7,421 bases of DNA from Bordetella parapertussis. Lineage in GTDB: Bacteria > Pseudomonadota > Gammaproteobacteria > Burkholderiales > SG8-41. Each line of letters opens with the position of its first letter. The stretch's first letter is position 1. The notes beneath the pieces are model-generated. The model ran no database searches. It saw nothing but the letters and a program-made list of their open reading frames with translations, and was not told the origin of the DNA. This document shows positions 7,017-7,421 of this stretch, piece by piece. Where the stretch lies: assembly GCA_945863085.1 (NCBI GenBank), contig CAMBCD010000131.1, positions 1-7,421 of the forward strand, in the 5' to 3' direction. The translations under genes were made by a program, and so were the position numbers.

Positions 7017-7421
7017 TTAGTTCTTCCGTCGCGACATAAAAACCAGCCGCTCAAACAGATGCACATCCTGCTCGTTCTTGATCAGCGCACCATGCAGCGG
7101 CGGCACGATCTTGTGCGTGTCCTGGCTGTGCAGTGCTTCGGGCGGGATGTCTTCGGCCATCAGCAGCTTCAGCCAGTCGAGCAGCTCGGAGGTGGTCGGC
7201 TTTTTTTTCAGCCCCGGCACTTCGCGGATTTCGAAAAAGGCGTTGAGCGCTTGTGAAAGCAACTGCTTCTTGATGCCAGGGAAATGCACGTCGACAATTT
7301 TCGCCATGGTTTCCGGATCCGGGAAACGGATGTAGTGGAAAAAGCAGCGGCGCAGGAAGGCGTCGGGCAGTTCCTTTTCGTTGTTGCTGGTGATGATCAC
7401 CAGCGGCCGCTGTTTCGCCTT
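7017..7421 (-). CDS. MoxR-family AAA+ ATPase, C-terminal part (5' truncated by window)
   Basis: The frame is open from the window edge (base 7421) to the TAA at 7017-7019, giving 134 residues; the Walker motifs lie outside. It begins KAKQRPLVIITSNNEKELPD. This carries the sensor-1 asparagine region (ITSNN) and the adjacent DAFLRRC segment with the arginine-finger position, both diagnostic of MoxR/CoxD-type AAA+ proteins (COG0714). The lid domain follows (about 30-120). MoxR proteins work as chaperone-like ATPases together with VWA-domain partners, and the CoxE-like gene downstream on the same strand is the expected partner. The pair is interrupted by the GxxExxY cassette. The GTG at 7400 is an internal valine codon and not the true start. 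Confidence 0.9.
   Translation of the reverse strand, partial: KAKQRPLVIITSNNEKELPDAFLRRCFFHYIRFPDPETMAKIVDVHFPGIKKQLLSQALNAFFEIREVPGLKKKPTTSELLDWLKLLMAEDIPPEALHSQDTHKIVPPLHGALIKNEQDVHLFERLVFMSRRKN

Overview
The window comes from a GC-rich Gram-negative bacterium. It is most likely a betaproteobacterium (Nitrosomonadales, Rhodocyclales or Burkholderiales type), judging by the Amt, GspE-type ATPase, MoxR/CoxE and HTD2-dehydratase sequences and by the dispersed-repeat style. The genus cannot be fixed by reading. It looks like chromosomal housekeeping or accessory sequence: no rRNA, tRNA, CRISPR array or phage gene is visible.

Layout, left to right. (1) 1-279, + strand: the 3' end of an HTD2/MaoC-like hot-dog acyl-CoA dehydratase. 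(2) 280-412: a short gap between convergent genes that holds a palindromic dispersed-repeat unit. (3) 413-1615, - strand: an ammonium transporter gene (amt). (4) 1616-1859: a divergent regulatory region. By inspection it holds a full nitrogen-control promoter for amt: a -24/-12 sigma-54 element with exact spacing and two NtrC-type boxes whose centres are 30 bp apart, upstream of it. Two further perfect inverted repeats lie in the same region. (5) 1860-3683, + strand: a solitary GspE/PilB-family secretion or pilus ATPase. (6) 3684-3707: a tiny gap between convergent genes with a GC-rich hairpin. (7) 3708-7421, all - strand: a gene train transcribed right to left. It runs MoxR-family AAA+ ATPase (cut by the window edge), GxxExxY protein, CoxE-like VWA protein, GNAT acetyltransferase and Ldh2-family NAD(P)-dependent dehydrogenase.

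How the genes work together. MoxR and CoxE-like VWA proteins form a recurring chaperone-like pair that matures or inserts cofactors into client enzymes. The GNAT gene starts 8 bp after the VWA gene and is probably translationally coupled to it. The dehydrogenase follows 49 bp later and may belong to the same transcript. Between moxR and the VWA gene sits a small GxxExxY (PD-(D/E)XK-like) gene enclosed by near-perfect inverted repeats built from a CTTGGCGT-type unit. The inner arms match at 28 of 29 positions and the outer arms at 22 of 24. The unit looks like a roughly 530-bp cassette inserted into an otherwise compact operon. Without it, the moxR stop and the VWA start would lie about 29 bp apart.

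The most notable items are this repeat-bounded cassette and the NtrC/sigma-54 architecture in front of amt. All calls were made by reading the sequence; no database search was run.
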